A DNA stretch of 64,000 nt. Origin: Ciborinia camelliae (lineage: Eukaryota > Ascomycota > Leotiomycetes > Helotiales > Sclerotiniaceae). Every line of letters begins with the position of its first letter. The first letter of the stretch is position 1. The stretch spans positions 1,654,299 to 1,718,298 of the forward strand of contig JANPYM010000011.1 in NCBI GenBank assembly GCA_025890175.1. The letters run 5' to 3'. The translations under genes were made by a program, and so were the position numbers. The notes below the pieces were generated by a model. That model searched no databases. It saw only the letters and a list, made by a program, of their open reading frames with translations, and was not told the origin of the DNA. Below, one piece after another: positions 47,862 through 58,953 of this stretch.

Positions 47862-50779
47862 ATGGCATACTCTGGCAACGGAGGCTATGATGAGCATAAG
47901 CTCCAAGACCTTCCACCAGGAGGTAATGTAAGTATTATTTTTCTATTTCTTTTGGCCTCGCAAATTGCCAAAAAGCTTTCTCTAACTGTTTTTGTTTTTG
48001 CAGTACCATCATCCTCATGATGAGGAGGAAGGAGCTTTACCTTTACTCGATTCTGGTGCCCATGGCGGTGGCCCATATAATAACAACCCTTACGACTCTC
48101 AAGGAGGTCTTCGAACAAATTCTCCCCCTGTTAGACCTGTTTCCGCATACAGTCTTACGGAAACTTATGCGAACGATCCACAACCATACAGCAGTGAATA
48201 TAATTCTCCGCACACATACAATGAGCAGTTGGAAGATAATCCATACCCACAAACTCAACCTCCATTGTCACGAGCCGAGACTAGTTCCACCGAGGCGTGG
48301 AGACAACGACAAGCTCCTCAAACTGGTGGACTTAAACGTTATGCTACAAGAAAGGTCAAGCTTGTGCAGGGAAGCGTCTTGAGTGTCGATCATCCAGTAC
48401 CCAGTGCCATCAAAAATGCCATTCAACAAAAATACCGAAATGACTTGGAGGGCGGCGGCGAGGAATTCACACATATGCGTTATACCGCCGCAACTTGCGA
48501 TCCCGATGAGTTTACTTTGAAAAATGGCTACAATCTACGACCCGCAATGTATAATCGCCATACCGAGTTGCTCATTGCCGTTACCTACTATAATGAAGAC
48601 AAGCAGTTGACTGCCCGTACTCTGCACGGTGTCATGCAAAACATCCGCGATATCGTCAATCTCAAGAAATCCGATTTCTGGAATGTCGGTGGACCAGCAT
48701 GGCAAAAGATTGTCGTCTGCCTCGTTTTCGATGGTATCGATGCTTGTGACAAAGATACACTTGATGTTCTTGCTACAATTGGTATCTATCAAGATGGTGT
48801 CATGAAGAAAGATGTTGATGGAAAGGAGACTGTTGCTCACGTTTTCGAATACACTACACAACTTTCAGTTACTGCCAGTCAACAACTCATCCGCCCAACC
48901 GAGGGTGATGCCAACTGCCTTCCCCCGGTGCAAATGATGTTTTGCTTGAAGGCAAAGAACACCAAAAAGATTAATTCCCACAGATGGCTGTTCAATGCAT
49001 TTGGTCGTCTTCTCAACCCCGAAGTCTGTATTCTTCTCGATGCAGGTACCAAGCCAGGTCCTAAGTCATTGTTATCTTTGTGGGAAGGGTTTTATAACGA
49101 CAAAGATCTTGGCGGCGCTTGTGGTGAGATTCACGCTATGTTAGGGAAGGGAGGCAAAAAGCTTCTCAACCCGCTCGTTGCTGGTCAAAACTTTGAGTAT
49201 AAAATCAGTAATATTCTTGACAAGCCGCTCGAGAGTTCTTTTGGATATGTCAGTGTGTTGCCGGGAGCTTTCTCAGCATACCGATTCCGAGCTATTATGG
49301 GGCGACCTCTTGAACAGTACTTCCACGGAGATCACACGTTGTCTAAGATTCTTGGAAAGAAAGGTATCGAGGGAATGAACATTTTCAAAAAGAACATGTT
49401 CTTGGCCGAGGACAGAATTCTCTGTTTTGAACTTGTAGCCAAGGCCGGTAGCAAGTGGCATTTGACTTATATCAAAGCAGCCAAAGGAGAGACTGATGTT
49501 CCCGAAGGAGCTGCTGAGTTTATTGGTCAACGTAGAAGATGGCTCAACGGTTCTTTCGCAGCAGGAATGTATTCAATTATGCATTTCGGCAGAATGTAAG
49601 TCCATTTTGTAACGATGTACTCTTAAAGATTATCAACTAACGTTTTTCGTAGGTACAAGAGTGGTCACAACCTTGTCCGCATGTTCTTCTTACATATTCA
49701 ATTCGTTTACAACGTCTTCTCCAACTTTCTCAGTTGGTTCATGTTATCTTCTTTCTGGCTTACAACTACTGTTATTATGGATCTCGTCGGCACTCCTACC
49801 GCCGCTTCGGATACAACTGCACTTCATCATGGCTGGCCTTTCGGTGACACTGCTACCCCGATCGTCAACACGGTTCTGAAATACCTCTACTTGGGATTCC
49901 TGCTCGTCCAATTCATCCTGGCTCTTGGTAACAGACCTAAAGGTTCCAAGGCCACATATATGATGTCCTTCGTAGTTTTTGGTGCTATTAACCTCTATGT
50001 CATTGTTCTCTCCATGTACCTGGTTGTTCGTGCTTTCTCGTCGGGAGATAGTATTGACACTGATAATACAAAAGACTTTTTCGAGAGTTTCTTCTCGAAT
50101 AGCTCAAGTTCTGGAGCTGGTATCATTATTCTCGCTTTGGCCGCTACATTTGGATTGTACTTTGTCGCATCCTTTATGTATATGGATCCATGGCACATGT
50201 TCCATTCCTTCGGACCATACTTGTTGCTCATGTCGTCTTACATTAACATTCTTATGGTGTACGCTTTCAGCAATTGGCATGATGTTTCTTGGGGTACCAA
50301 AGGATCTGATAAGGCAGAAGCTCTTCCATCCGCCAAAACTACGAAGGTCGATGGTAAAGCAGCAGTTATTGAAGAAATCGACAGACCGCAAGAGGATATT
50401 GACAGTCAGTTTGAGGCAACAGTCAAGCGTGCTCTTTCGCCGTTTGTTCCCGTAGTTGAAGATGAGAGCAAGACCTTGGAGGATTCCTACAAATCTTTCA
50501 GAACGAAGCTTTTGATCTCATGGGTCTTCTCGAATGCTTTGTTGGCCGTTGCCATCACGAGTGATAGTGTCGACGGCTTTGGTTTCGGAGTGAGTTTTTC
50601 TATTCTCTATAGTTAAGTTTCAATGCTAACACTTTATTCAGGATACTGCTTCAAAAAGAACTGCTAAGTTTTTCGAAGTTTTGCTTTACTCAACGGCTTT
50701 CTTGGCACTTGTTCGATTCCTTGGATGTTCTTACTTCTTGTTCAAATCGGGAATCATGTGCTGCTTCATGAGACGTTAA
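47862..50779 (+). CDS. Chitin synthase, class III
   Basis: Four exons: 47862-47927, 48004-49595, 49653-50589 and 50642-50779; 910 residues, the usual length for this class. It is a processive GT2 enzyme that polymerises N-acetylglucosamine from UDP-GlcNAc and extrudes chitin through the plasma membrane at hyphal tips. The N-terminus is hydrophilic and Asn/Pro/Tyr-rich. The catalytic region begins [19 protein letters not shown]. It carries [27 protein letters not shown], the EDRIL motif (about 491-495) and QRRRWLNGS (531-539), where QRRRW binds the growing chain. At least six hydrophobic segments follow in exons 3 and 4. The protein ends CCFMRR. The [15 protein letters not shown] signature is that of class III (ChsB/CHSG-type) enzymes; distinction from classes I/II is from memory. 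The first exon encodes only 22 residues, so a search from exon 2 alone would miss the start. Confidence 0.93.
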
Positions 50780-51599
50780 GCAATACTTTATTGTATGCAC
50801 ACTCTAAAACACAAAATCGCCGCTCATACCACCAAAAGGTTTTGAGTGATAAATGTTTCCTTTTCACGAAATCGGGGAGGGGGTCAGGGAGGAGAACAAA
50901 ATTTGAAGGCTGGACCCTTTGTATGGAGACGTGAGCACCTATCATTGGAAAAGATATCAGCGAGGGAATCTGCAGCAAGCGACCAGTTTTGCATTTATGC
51001 TTGCACATATGGGAGTTTCTAGATTTTTTATTTTCCAAGGTGGTCTCTCTATATTGCATGTTTGAGTAGGCGTTTCCCTTTAATACTATTAAATACCCTC
51101 ATGAATGAATAATTTTCATTCCTATTTATTGAGTTATACATTATGATTCACCCAAAAACAAATGTGCCAAATGCTATATTTCCCCGAAATTTGAGATGTA
51201 TTGTTATGTAGTATAGACCTGTCCACGGGTGTGGTGTGCATCGCGTGGTGCTCTTGTAATAAGAACCTTGAAAACTGTACCCCGCCTCGATACCTATCTT
51301 TCGGTACGGTAAGGCATCAGCAACCAAAAATTCCTACCTAGCCAGCGAACCCGCCAGACATGTCACAATACGGTAGGTATTTATGATTTTATTTTAAAAC
51401 AACAAACCTTTTCACTTTCTCGGGTTCTTCTAGACATCCTAGTTCTACTTATAGTAGGTACGAAACCAATTTCTCGCTTGCGCTTCTCTGAGTCAACTTA
51501 TTCCAAGGTTCTATCCCGATATCTACAATATATTCCTCACCTTTCGGACTTCAAGATAACACCCTGAACACTCCAGCATAAAAGTCATTAATCGTCACG
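50780..51599. other. Intergenic region
   Basis: Contains the chitin synthase 3' flank and the UBC12 promoter. No coding region is seen. Confidence 0.5.
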
Positions 51600-52418
51600 A
51601 TGTTAAAGATATGGTCATTGGTATGTGTGAAGAGCTGAGAATCAGGAAATCATGTGTAGTAGGTTCGATATATTGATTCAACGCGCAGAAACAAAAGCAG
51701 CAGCAAGAGGCAAATGCCGATGCTGCTGCGGGCATTAAGAAAAAGAAGGTAACACCGGCACAACTGCGATTACAAAAAGGTACGACGAACGATTTTCCAA
51801 ATTTCAAAAGATGTAGGGAAGGGAGTGGGATGAGATGGTTTTGGGCACGCATGTATGGGAGCTAACATCGCGGCGTGCGTTGGGTCAGATATCGCGGAAA
51901 TGTCGTTACCTTCTACCATGAGCACCGATTTCCCCGATGAAGACGATATCCTCAACTTCTTTCTATATATTGAACCCGATGAAGGCATGTACAAAGGCGG
52001 GATCTTCAAATTCAAATTCGCGGTTCCCGAAAGCTTCCCACATGAACCACCGAAGGTCAACTGTGAACAGAAGATTTATCATCCAAATATTGATGTGGAG
52101 GGGAAGATCTGTTTGAATATTCTGAGGGAGGATTGGAAGCCGGTTTTGAATTTGCAGGCGATTGTTATCGGGTTGCAGGTATGTTTTGGGAATCGGTTTC
52201 ATGGGATATACATAACATGGAGGGTCTGCGAAAGATATATATACTAATGAATGAACTCACAGTTCCTTTTCCTCGAACCAAACGCCTCGGACCCACTTAA
52301 CAAGGAAGCAGCAGAGGATTTGAGATCAAACCGCGAAGGATTCAAGCGGAATGTGAGATCGGCTATGGCAGGGGGATCGGTCAAGAACCATACTTTTGAT
52401 AGAGTTTTGAAGGTTTAA
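51600..52418 (+). CDS. ubc12: NEDD8-conjugating enzyme E2 (Ubc12)
   Basis: Four exons: 51600-51620, 51689-51779, 51889-52178 and 52263-52418; 185 residues (yeast Ubc12 is 188). It accepts NEDD8/Rub1 from the E1 Uba3-Ula1 and passes it to cullins, activating SCF-type ubiquitin ligases. The N-terminus MLKIWSLKQKQQ matches the Ubc12-specific extension that docks on the E1. The UBC core has [23 protein letters not shown], and [15 protein letters not shown] with catalytic Cys112. The C-terminal helix region includes [18 protein letters not shown]. The first exon has only seven codons; its ATG at 51600 is supported by how exactly it restores the E1-docking peptide. All four exons keep frame. The gene sits between chitin synthase and ILV5 on the same strand with ordinary spacing. 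Confidence 0.93.
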
Positions 52419-53469
52419 TAGGAGATTGCATACAGACTGGACATATGCTACCCTTTCAGCATGCATCCTTTAACGATACATACCATGTGAGGATAGGGAC
52501 ATATGATCTGGGCGTCTACTACACTTTCGGCATCATACAACGATACATACATAAGGTCACAACATGAGGACAGGGGAATAATGGGGGTTTTTAAATTTGG
52601 AGGTTGAGAGTGCTTCATCTGGCTTTCGGCCGCTGATGTCTCTCTTGCCTAACTCTGTGTTGTGGCTGTAGAAGTGAAGACGGTGCGTTGTTCCTGAGAG
52701 GGGGAGGGGAGAGGGGAGGGATGGGGAAATGAAAGAGGACCAATACCGTTAATACAACAGATACAATGAATACATACCTAGGTACCTACTATAAGAAACC
52801 TTTTAATAAGCCTCGAGTAAAGAGAGTAAAACGTCCACGGCAGTGGCTCCCGAGAGCTACATAGTGGAGCGTCATTCTATAGGTAGCTCTACCTTACCTA
52901 GGTACTTAGGTACATCTGATATAACCACCATGACAAAGCGATGGATATGAATATTACCTCAAAGAAGTGAGATTGTTTGTAAACTCGAAGATTACTACTA
53001 TCCCCGCCTTGTTCCATACATAGCTTTGTTCCTTTAATCTCCACTACTTTCATAACTTTATATTACTATTATTATTATTATTATTATTACTATTATTGTT
53101 GTTGTGAGTTTCGTGTATTCAATGTTTACACGGCCTCGTTCCGCTGCCAGCACACTACCAGAGGGATGAGGCTACTCCCGTACCTAGTCTCGTTACTAAT
53201 CTACCATTGATTGAAATAGAACACCCTCTGTTGGCTCGCCAAGACTTCCCGTCAAATTTGATCCACTGAGGACTTGCGACACTGAAGAAGAATACACAGA
53301 CCCCTGTCAAACGCACCTCCGGAACCGGGCAGAAAAATTTCCCAGTAATTATTGCTGTCCACAACAAAAAGAGGAAGGAGTCACATCTTCTTCTTTTTGA
53401 TATTTAGATTTCAAAATACCCATTACTTCTTTTTTTTCTTCTAAAACTCCACTCACTTCTTCCTTCAAG
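52419..53469. other. Intergenic region, including the ILV5 promoter
   Basis: An ATT trinucleotide run lies at about 53066-53089 and a G-rich patch at 52699-52726. The last 150 bp include a Leu3-type site and a pyrimidine-rich leader before the ILV5 start. Confidence 0.6.
53319..53328. promoter_or_regulatory. Leu3-type binding site upstream of ILV5
   Basis: CCGGAACCGG is a perfect match to the palindromic Leu3 core CCGGNNCCGG and equals the core found in yeast branched-chain genes. It lies 142 bp before the ILV5 ATG at 53470. Leu3 is a zinc-cluster factor that activates in the presence of alpha-isopropylmalate and represses without it. Binding here is inferred from sequence and target identity. 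Confidence 0.8.
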
Positions 53470-54882
53470 ATGGCTGCCCGCACATTTTCCAGAGTCGCTA
53501 GACCAGCTGCACGTCAATTGACTGCACCAGCTCGCAGAACTTTTGTCTCTGCCATCAATGCCTCAGCCAGACTTTCTGCTGCTCGTGCTGTTGTTGGCGC
53601 ATCCCAACAACAAGTCAGAGGTGTAAAGACCATTGACTTTGCTGGCACAAAGGAGAAGGTTTACGGTATGGATTGAGATATTTCAATTTGAGCAATATGT
53701 AAACTGACAATTATGATAGAGAGAGCCGACTGGCCCCTTGAGAGACTCCAGGTATGATTTATATGTTCCCACCTTTTGGATCCGAATCATGCTAACATAT
53801 ATCTTCTAGGAATACTTCAAGAATGACACCATGGCCATCATTGGTTACGGTTCCCAAGGACATGCTCAATCTTTGAACATGCGCGATAACGGTCTTAACG
53901 TTGTGGTCGGTGTACGAAAGAACGGTCAATCATGGAAGGATGCTCAACAAGATGGTTGGGTTCCAGGAAAGAACCTTTTCGAGGTTGATGAGGCTATCTC
54001 CAAGGGTACCATCATCATGAACTTGCTTTCTGATGCCGCTCAAAGTGAGACCTGGCCAGCTCTTAAGCCCCAAATCACCAAGGGAAAGGTACGAAATTAT
54101 ATTTGGAATTTCACGTTCAAAGCTGACTTTCGCAGACTCTTTACTTCTCCCACGGTTTCTCCCCAGTCTTCAAGGACCAAACCAAGGTCGATGTCCCAAC
54201 TGATGTTGATGTCATCCTCGTTGCACCAAAGGGATCCGGACGTACCGTCCGAACTCTCTTCCGTGAGGGTCGTGGAATCAACTCCTCCATCGCCGTTTTC
54301 CAAGATGTCACCGGAAAGGCACAAGAGAAGGCCATCGCTCTCGGTGTTGGTGTTGGATCTGGATACCTTTACGAGACCACCTTCGAGAAGGAGGTCTACT
54401 CCGACTTGTACGGTGAGCGTGGTTGCTTGATGGGTGGTATCCACGGTATGTTCCTCGCACAATACGAGGTTCTCCGTGAGCAAGGTCACAGCCCAAGTGA
54501 AGCTTTCAACGAGACCGTTGAGGAGGCTACTCAATCTTTGTACCCATTGATCGGTGCCAACGGTATGGACTGGATGTACGAGGCATGCTCCACCACCGCC
54601 CGTCGTGGTGCTATCGATTGGTCCGGAAAGTTCAAGGATGCTTTGAAGCCAGTCTTCAACGACTTGTACGACTCTGTTAAGACCGGAAAGGAGACCCAAA
54701 GATCTCTCGAGTTCAACTCCCAAAAGGATTACCGTGAGAAGTATGAGGCTGAGATGAAGGAGATCCGTGATTTGGAGATCTGGAGAGCAGGAAAGGCTGT
54801 CCGGTAAGTTTGATCTATTCATTACTACATGCGTATAATCACTAACATTTTAATTAGTTCTCTCCGTCCTGAAAACAACTAA
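53470..54882 (+). CDS. ilv5: Ketol-acid reductoisomerase, mitochondrial
   Basis: Five exons: 53470-53665, 53720-53751, 53810-54088, 54136-54803 and 54858-54882; 399 residues. Converts 2-acetolactate (and 2-aceto-2-hydroxybutyrate) to the dihydroxy acids of valine, leucine and isoleucine synthesis, using NADPH and Mg2+. The first 45-50 residues are Arg/Ala/Ser-rich without acidic residues, a mitochondrial targeting peptide. The NADPH loop is GYGSQGHAQ (88-96). TLYFSHGF opens the second part of the Rossmann domain after intron 3. The C-terminal knotted domain has DLYGERGCLMGGIHGMF, with metal-binding acidic residues, and YEACSTTARRGAIDW. Exon 2 is only 32 nt (ERADWPLERLQ) and exon 5 only 25 nt (ending RPENN). 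A long antisense frame opposite exon 4 is an artefact of codon use. Expression is probably under Leu3 control through the site at 53319. Confidence 0.95.
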
Positions 54883-55261
54883 ATGGAAAGTTAATGGGGC
54901 TTTATGACTGGAGTTGTCATTTCTGAATTTGGGCGAATTGTATCATACTCTCATGACTTGCCGTTTTTTATAATGAACGGTATCTGGAATTGCTAAAAGT
55001 TTAAGCCTTCAAATTCATGAAATTATTTATTTCAAATTGAATTTTTTTCAATTGACCATACATGTGCTTTGCTTTAATCATATTTTATCTTTGCGCCGGC
55101 ATCGGCATGATTTCCCCGAACCAGGATCTCGTCATTTTATGAATCAATCGGTGAAATACCCCGCCCCTCAACTTATTTTATCAACAGCTGCATCCTTCGC
55201 ATTAAAATTTATTTCTCAAGAACCCCCAACTTGCATTTTCACACTCAACTCAGAACTCACA
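54883..55261. other. Short intergenic region between ilv5 and dehydratase
   Basis: 379 bp holding the ILV5 3' end and the promoter and leader of the next gene. I see no CCGGNNCCGG site here, so the downstream gene does not share the Leu3 element within this interval. Confidence 0.5.
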
Positions 55262-56534
55262 ATGGCAGATCCTAATACCCGTCTACCTCTTACACGCCAA
55301 TCGGTACTAGATGCTCATGAACTTATCAAACCGCATATACATTTCACACCAGTTCTTACAAATAGGACGATTGATGATATAGCTAGTAGACCGCAGAGTG
55401 CAGAGGCTTTGAAGGGGACAGAGTGGGAAGGGAAGACACCTGCGAGGCCGAAGATGAGATTGTGGTTTAAGTGTGAGAATTTCCAGAGGGTGGGCGCATT
55501 TAAGGTTAGGGGGGCTTTTCATGCGCTCAAACGGTTGGAGGAGCAGGAGGGCGGGGTGGATGCCGGGCATGAAGAAGGGGGGTGGAGGCAAAGGGGCGTG
55601 GTTACGCATAGTAGTGGTTTGTGTTATTATTCTGCCGTCATCCCGTTTCTTTCTCCCAACCACCTAAAACCAAAAGGCTGACACCCCTTTCCCAGGAAAC
55701 CACGCACAAGCCCTCGCGCTCGCCGCCCGAGAGCTCAACATCCCAGCCCACATCGTCATGCCCAGCATCTCCACGCCCTCGAAAATCGCCGCAACCCAAG
55801 GCTACGGCGCCCACGTCCGTTTCAGCGGACCTACCTCTGTCGAGCGGGAAGCGATGGTCCAGGACGTGATGCAGGAAACGGGCGCCACGCTCGTGCCGCC
55901 GTATGATCATCCGGATATCATCGCCGGCCAGGGCACCATGGCCTTGGAATTCCAGTCGCAAGTCCAACGGTTGAAAATCGACGGCGGGCTGACGCGAGGC
56001 GCACATGACGGGCTGGAGGTGGAGGGCCTCGATGCTCTCATCGTGCCCTGTGGTGGCGGCGGTATGCTCGCGGGCGTGGCGCTCGCGTGCGAGGGCCAGG
56101 GGATTCGTGTCTTGGGCGCGGAACCGTCGTTTCAGGGCGCGGATGATGGGCGCAGGGGCCTGCTGCTCGGTCGCAGGATCGAACGCGTGGATAGTCGCTC
56201 GATTGCCGATGGGCTGCGTACCCCGCTGGGAGTCTTCCCCTGGGGTGTTATTGCTGAGAGGGGATTGGTGGGGGAGATTTTTGCGGTGACGGAGGAGCAG
56301 ATTAGGTGGGTTGTGCGCCTGGTGTGGGAGAGGATGAAGGTTGTGGTGGAACCGAGTGCGTGTGTGGGGTTGGCGGTGGTGCTTTTTCATGAGGGGTTTA
56401 GGGGGTGGGTGGAGAGGGAGGTGGAGAGGGAGGAGGGAGACGGGACGTGGGATGTTGGGGTTGTTTTTAGTGGGGGGAATGTCGGGGTTGAGGGGTTGGT
56501 GGCGTTGTTTGGGGAGGGGGAGGGGGAGAGGTAG
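55262..56534 (+). CDS. PLP-dependent serine/threonine dehydratase or serine racemase
   Basis: Two exons: 55262-55616 and 55696-56534; 397 residues. Fold-type II PLP enzyme of the threonine/serine dehydratase and serine racemase family, which eliminates water and ammonia from L-Ser or L-Thr (giving pyruvate or 2-oxobutyrate) or racemises serine. Lys81 in NFQRVGAFKVRGA should form the PLP Schiff base. SSGNHAQALALAA, assembled across the intron, is a conserved PLP-domain loop, and CGGGGMLAGVALA is the glycine loop that holds the phosphate. No ACT-like regulatory domain follows, so it does not look like the isoleucine-feedback-regulated biosynthetic enzyme. No mitochondrial presequence is evident. 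The second exon is much more G/C-rich than the first and ends in G-rich GGN/GAG codons (GEGEGER). It lies 379 bp downstream of ilv5 on the same strand. Substrate cannot be decided from the sequence. Confidence 0.85.
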
Positions 56535-58241
56535 ATGATGTAGGTAGAGGAAGAAAATCGAAATAAAAGGTGCAGATTAATAAGTACCTAAGTATAACCG
56601 TCATGGGATGAAACAACAATATACCAACTACCAAGCAAGAAAACTCTCCAAAATTATATCGATATCAATCATCCGGTTTATATTTACGAAAATATCCTCA
56701 CCGGCCTTGCCAATAACTAGATGGATCTTAAAGACATATAGTGTAAATAATTTCATCCACCGACTGCCTACAAAATGAATGAATATCTTTCATTCCCCAT
56801 CACCTGCCATAGAAAGAACAAACTTTGACTCAACCACCTTCAACTATAAGGAAACTCTCTGTTCGCTTTGGCAATCTTCACTGCTCATCATACAGCAATG
56901 TTTATTTCCCATCTCATCTGGAGTTGATTGAAGCTACTATTCAAGAAAGGTAAAGAAAATCGGTTCCACTCATAGCATCGCATGATACTATGTAGATTAG
57001 ATAAACACCTCCTTCCCAAACACAACCCTAACCCTAACCCCAACTCCCTTCATTATATTTATATGGAAAGTAGATATGATATATATTAGACTAACCAACC
57101 AACCAAAGTCTCGTGTCTCTTCCAGATTCCATTCCGTTGATTCTCGGTGCTGATTGGCACATAGGCTAGTGTACTTACTGGTGTAGGCTAAACATATGTT
57201 TCTGATAATTTTGTATATGGATATGAGAGTTAGCTAGCATTGGATTAGAGGATTAGATCGCAGGAGTCTGGAAAGTATGCGAGGTTACCTGGTTGTTGAT
57301 TTATCATATCATATGTGATATATTAGGTGGAATTTTGGAATCGAATATAGAGTATTCGAGTTTTAGGGGGGGGGATAGGCATCTGTTGTGGGATCAATCT
57401 GGCAATATACATATTTGGTATGAGATCCGTACCGACTGTTGGAGCCGAAGGTTATTTGATTGTTCAGATTGAATATGGGAGGATTTGCTTCATCGTCCGC
57501 CCATCAGCCGAAGATTGAAATGGAAAGTTCATCCCGACAACATGGGCACGGATCGCGATGTGTAGAAGACTTTCTTGGGTATTATTTTCACTCTTTTGTT
57601 TAGGTATTTATTTATTATATATTTCTTCCTTCTCTTATATTCTATTCTTGATCGATGAAATATTGTCAACCTCTGGGAACAAGGCAAAATGCCCAAAATT
57701 TTCATCCTCCCTATATCTATCTCTCTTTCTGAACTGTTTCCTGGATATATATATATATATATAAAGACTTCTCATTCAAAAACCCATCATTATCCAAGGC
57801 TGGCTGGCGACGTCCAACATGTCATGGATGATTGGTCCCAATACCTAAGTACCTCTCAATCAAAGTATTCCAATATCACATCTACAATAGCAATCCAAAC
57901 ACCCCTTCAAAACCCGTTTCCAACCCGTCTAGATTATAGACCCTTATGAGCACTGAGGAGGAACTTGCCACCTATTCCGCGACGGTGGAGATGTGACATT
58001 CTGGATGTTCCAAGGAATCTCACAAAGAGATTTTCGTGGGCTAGAGAATGAATGATATGTGCGGGAAGATGGATGGATGGATGGGTTTGTTTTGTTTTGT
58101 TTTGTTTTGGAATGAGGAATCTGAGGGGGCTTTTATTGATGGATAGATTCTCGAGTTGCGAGAGCATTATTATCCCCGCATGAAATGGATTTCCTCGTCG
58201 CTTCTTCATCGGAGTCTGAGAACTGCCCACAGTGAAATGAA
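56535..58241. other. Intergenic region
   Basis: Contains a short AT dinucleotide run (about 57746-57763), a TTTTG pentamer run (about 58087-58110) and a telomere-like stretch at 57024-57041. No coding region is supported. Confidence 0.5.
57024..57041. repeat. Interstitial telomere-like repeat
   Basis: AACCCTAACCCTAACCCC matches nearly three units of the TTAGGG-type telomere repeat (C-rich strand). It is far too short to be a telomere, but such telobox elements occur in fungal promoters. Confidence 0.8.
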
Positions 58242-58953
58242 ATGGAATTCCGAGATCTCGTCATGGAAATCGTGCGGAGTTTCGTTGTATTGTCTGATAT
58301 TCCTGTAGCGCATATAGTTTGGGCGACGGAGGAAGGTCATGTTTTTAATGATACGTTGGCTGATGGGTTGATTGTTTCGGAGGCGAGTAGGTTGTTGATT
58401 AGGAAAATGCTGTATAGGAATGGGATTGGGAAGGTTAATCTTATGGGGAGTAGCACGATTTCTGGGATGGATGATGATGGGATGATGGATTTGAGGGAGG
58501 ACACCAGGGGTTTGAATTATCCCGAAGATCTTTTGTTACCGCAAGATGTGCAGTTAGCTACAGGGGAGCCGCAAGATCATGTGATTATGCTTGATACTTT
58601 GGAAAGTGAGTTGCATGTCTTCTTTTCTTCTTTCTTTCTTTCTGTCATTTCATTGGGTATGAGAAGTTGCCCTAACCCAATCCTCTTTTCTAGATACAAT
58701 CCTCATTGTCCCTCTACATAGATCGGCAGCAGAATGGAATCCCCCTAACACCCCTCTCAAGATCTCTCAAGAACCTCTGGGACCAGATCACTATCGAAAC
58801 TATTGGGCTCAACACGCACCTAGGTTTCTGCGGAACCAAGTGCGGAAAATTAAAGCGTTGGATTTTATACCCAGTATAGGGGATTTAGACGACGGTTTTA
58901 TGGATTGGGAGTCGGAATGGATCGTAAATATGATTTCTATATCTATTTTGTAA
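58242..58953 (+). CDS. Unrecognised two-exon protein
   Basis: Exons 58242-58605 and 58694-58953 join in phase 1 (GTGAGT...CTAG) to 207 residues. The joined protein has normal composition: EFRDLVMEIVRSFVVLSDIPVAHIVW near the start, an acidic middle (SGMDDDGMMDLRED), and a Pro/Trp-containing second half (AEWNPPNTPLKISQEPLG, HYRNYWAQHAPRFL). There is no signal peptide and no membrane segment. I do not recognise a domain. The frame stays open across the junction without low complexity, which supports a real gene or the remnant of one. The start is uncertain because two ATGs lie 5 bp apart in different frames (58237 and 58242), and a further exon upstream or a last intron near 58924 (GTAAAT) cannot be excluded. 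Confidence 0.5.

Noticed and set aside
54097..54822. 241-codon open frame on the minus strand opposite ilv5 exon 4
   Set aside because: It is fully antisense to a conserved coding exon with strong codon bias. Its protein has no recognisable motif and no independent splice or start signals.
55638..56390. 250-codon minus-strand frame opposite the dehydratase
   Set aside because: It is His/Arg/Pro-rich, as expected for the complement of GC-rich coding DNA, and the sense strand carries clear PLP-enzyme motifs.
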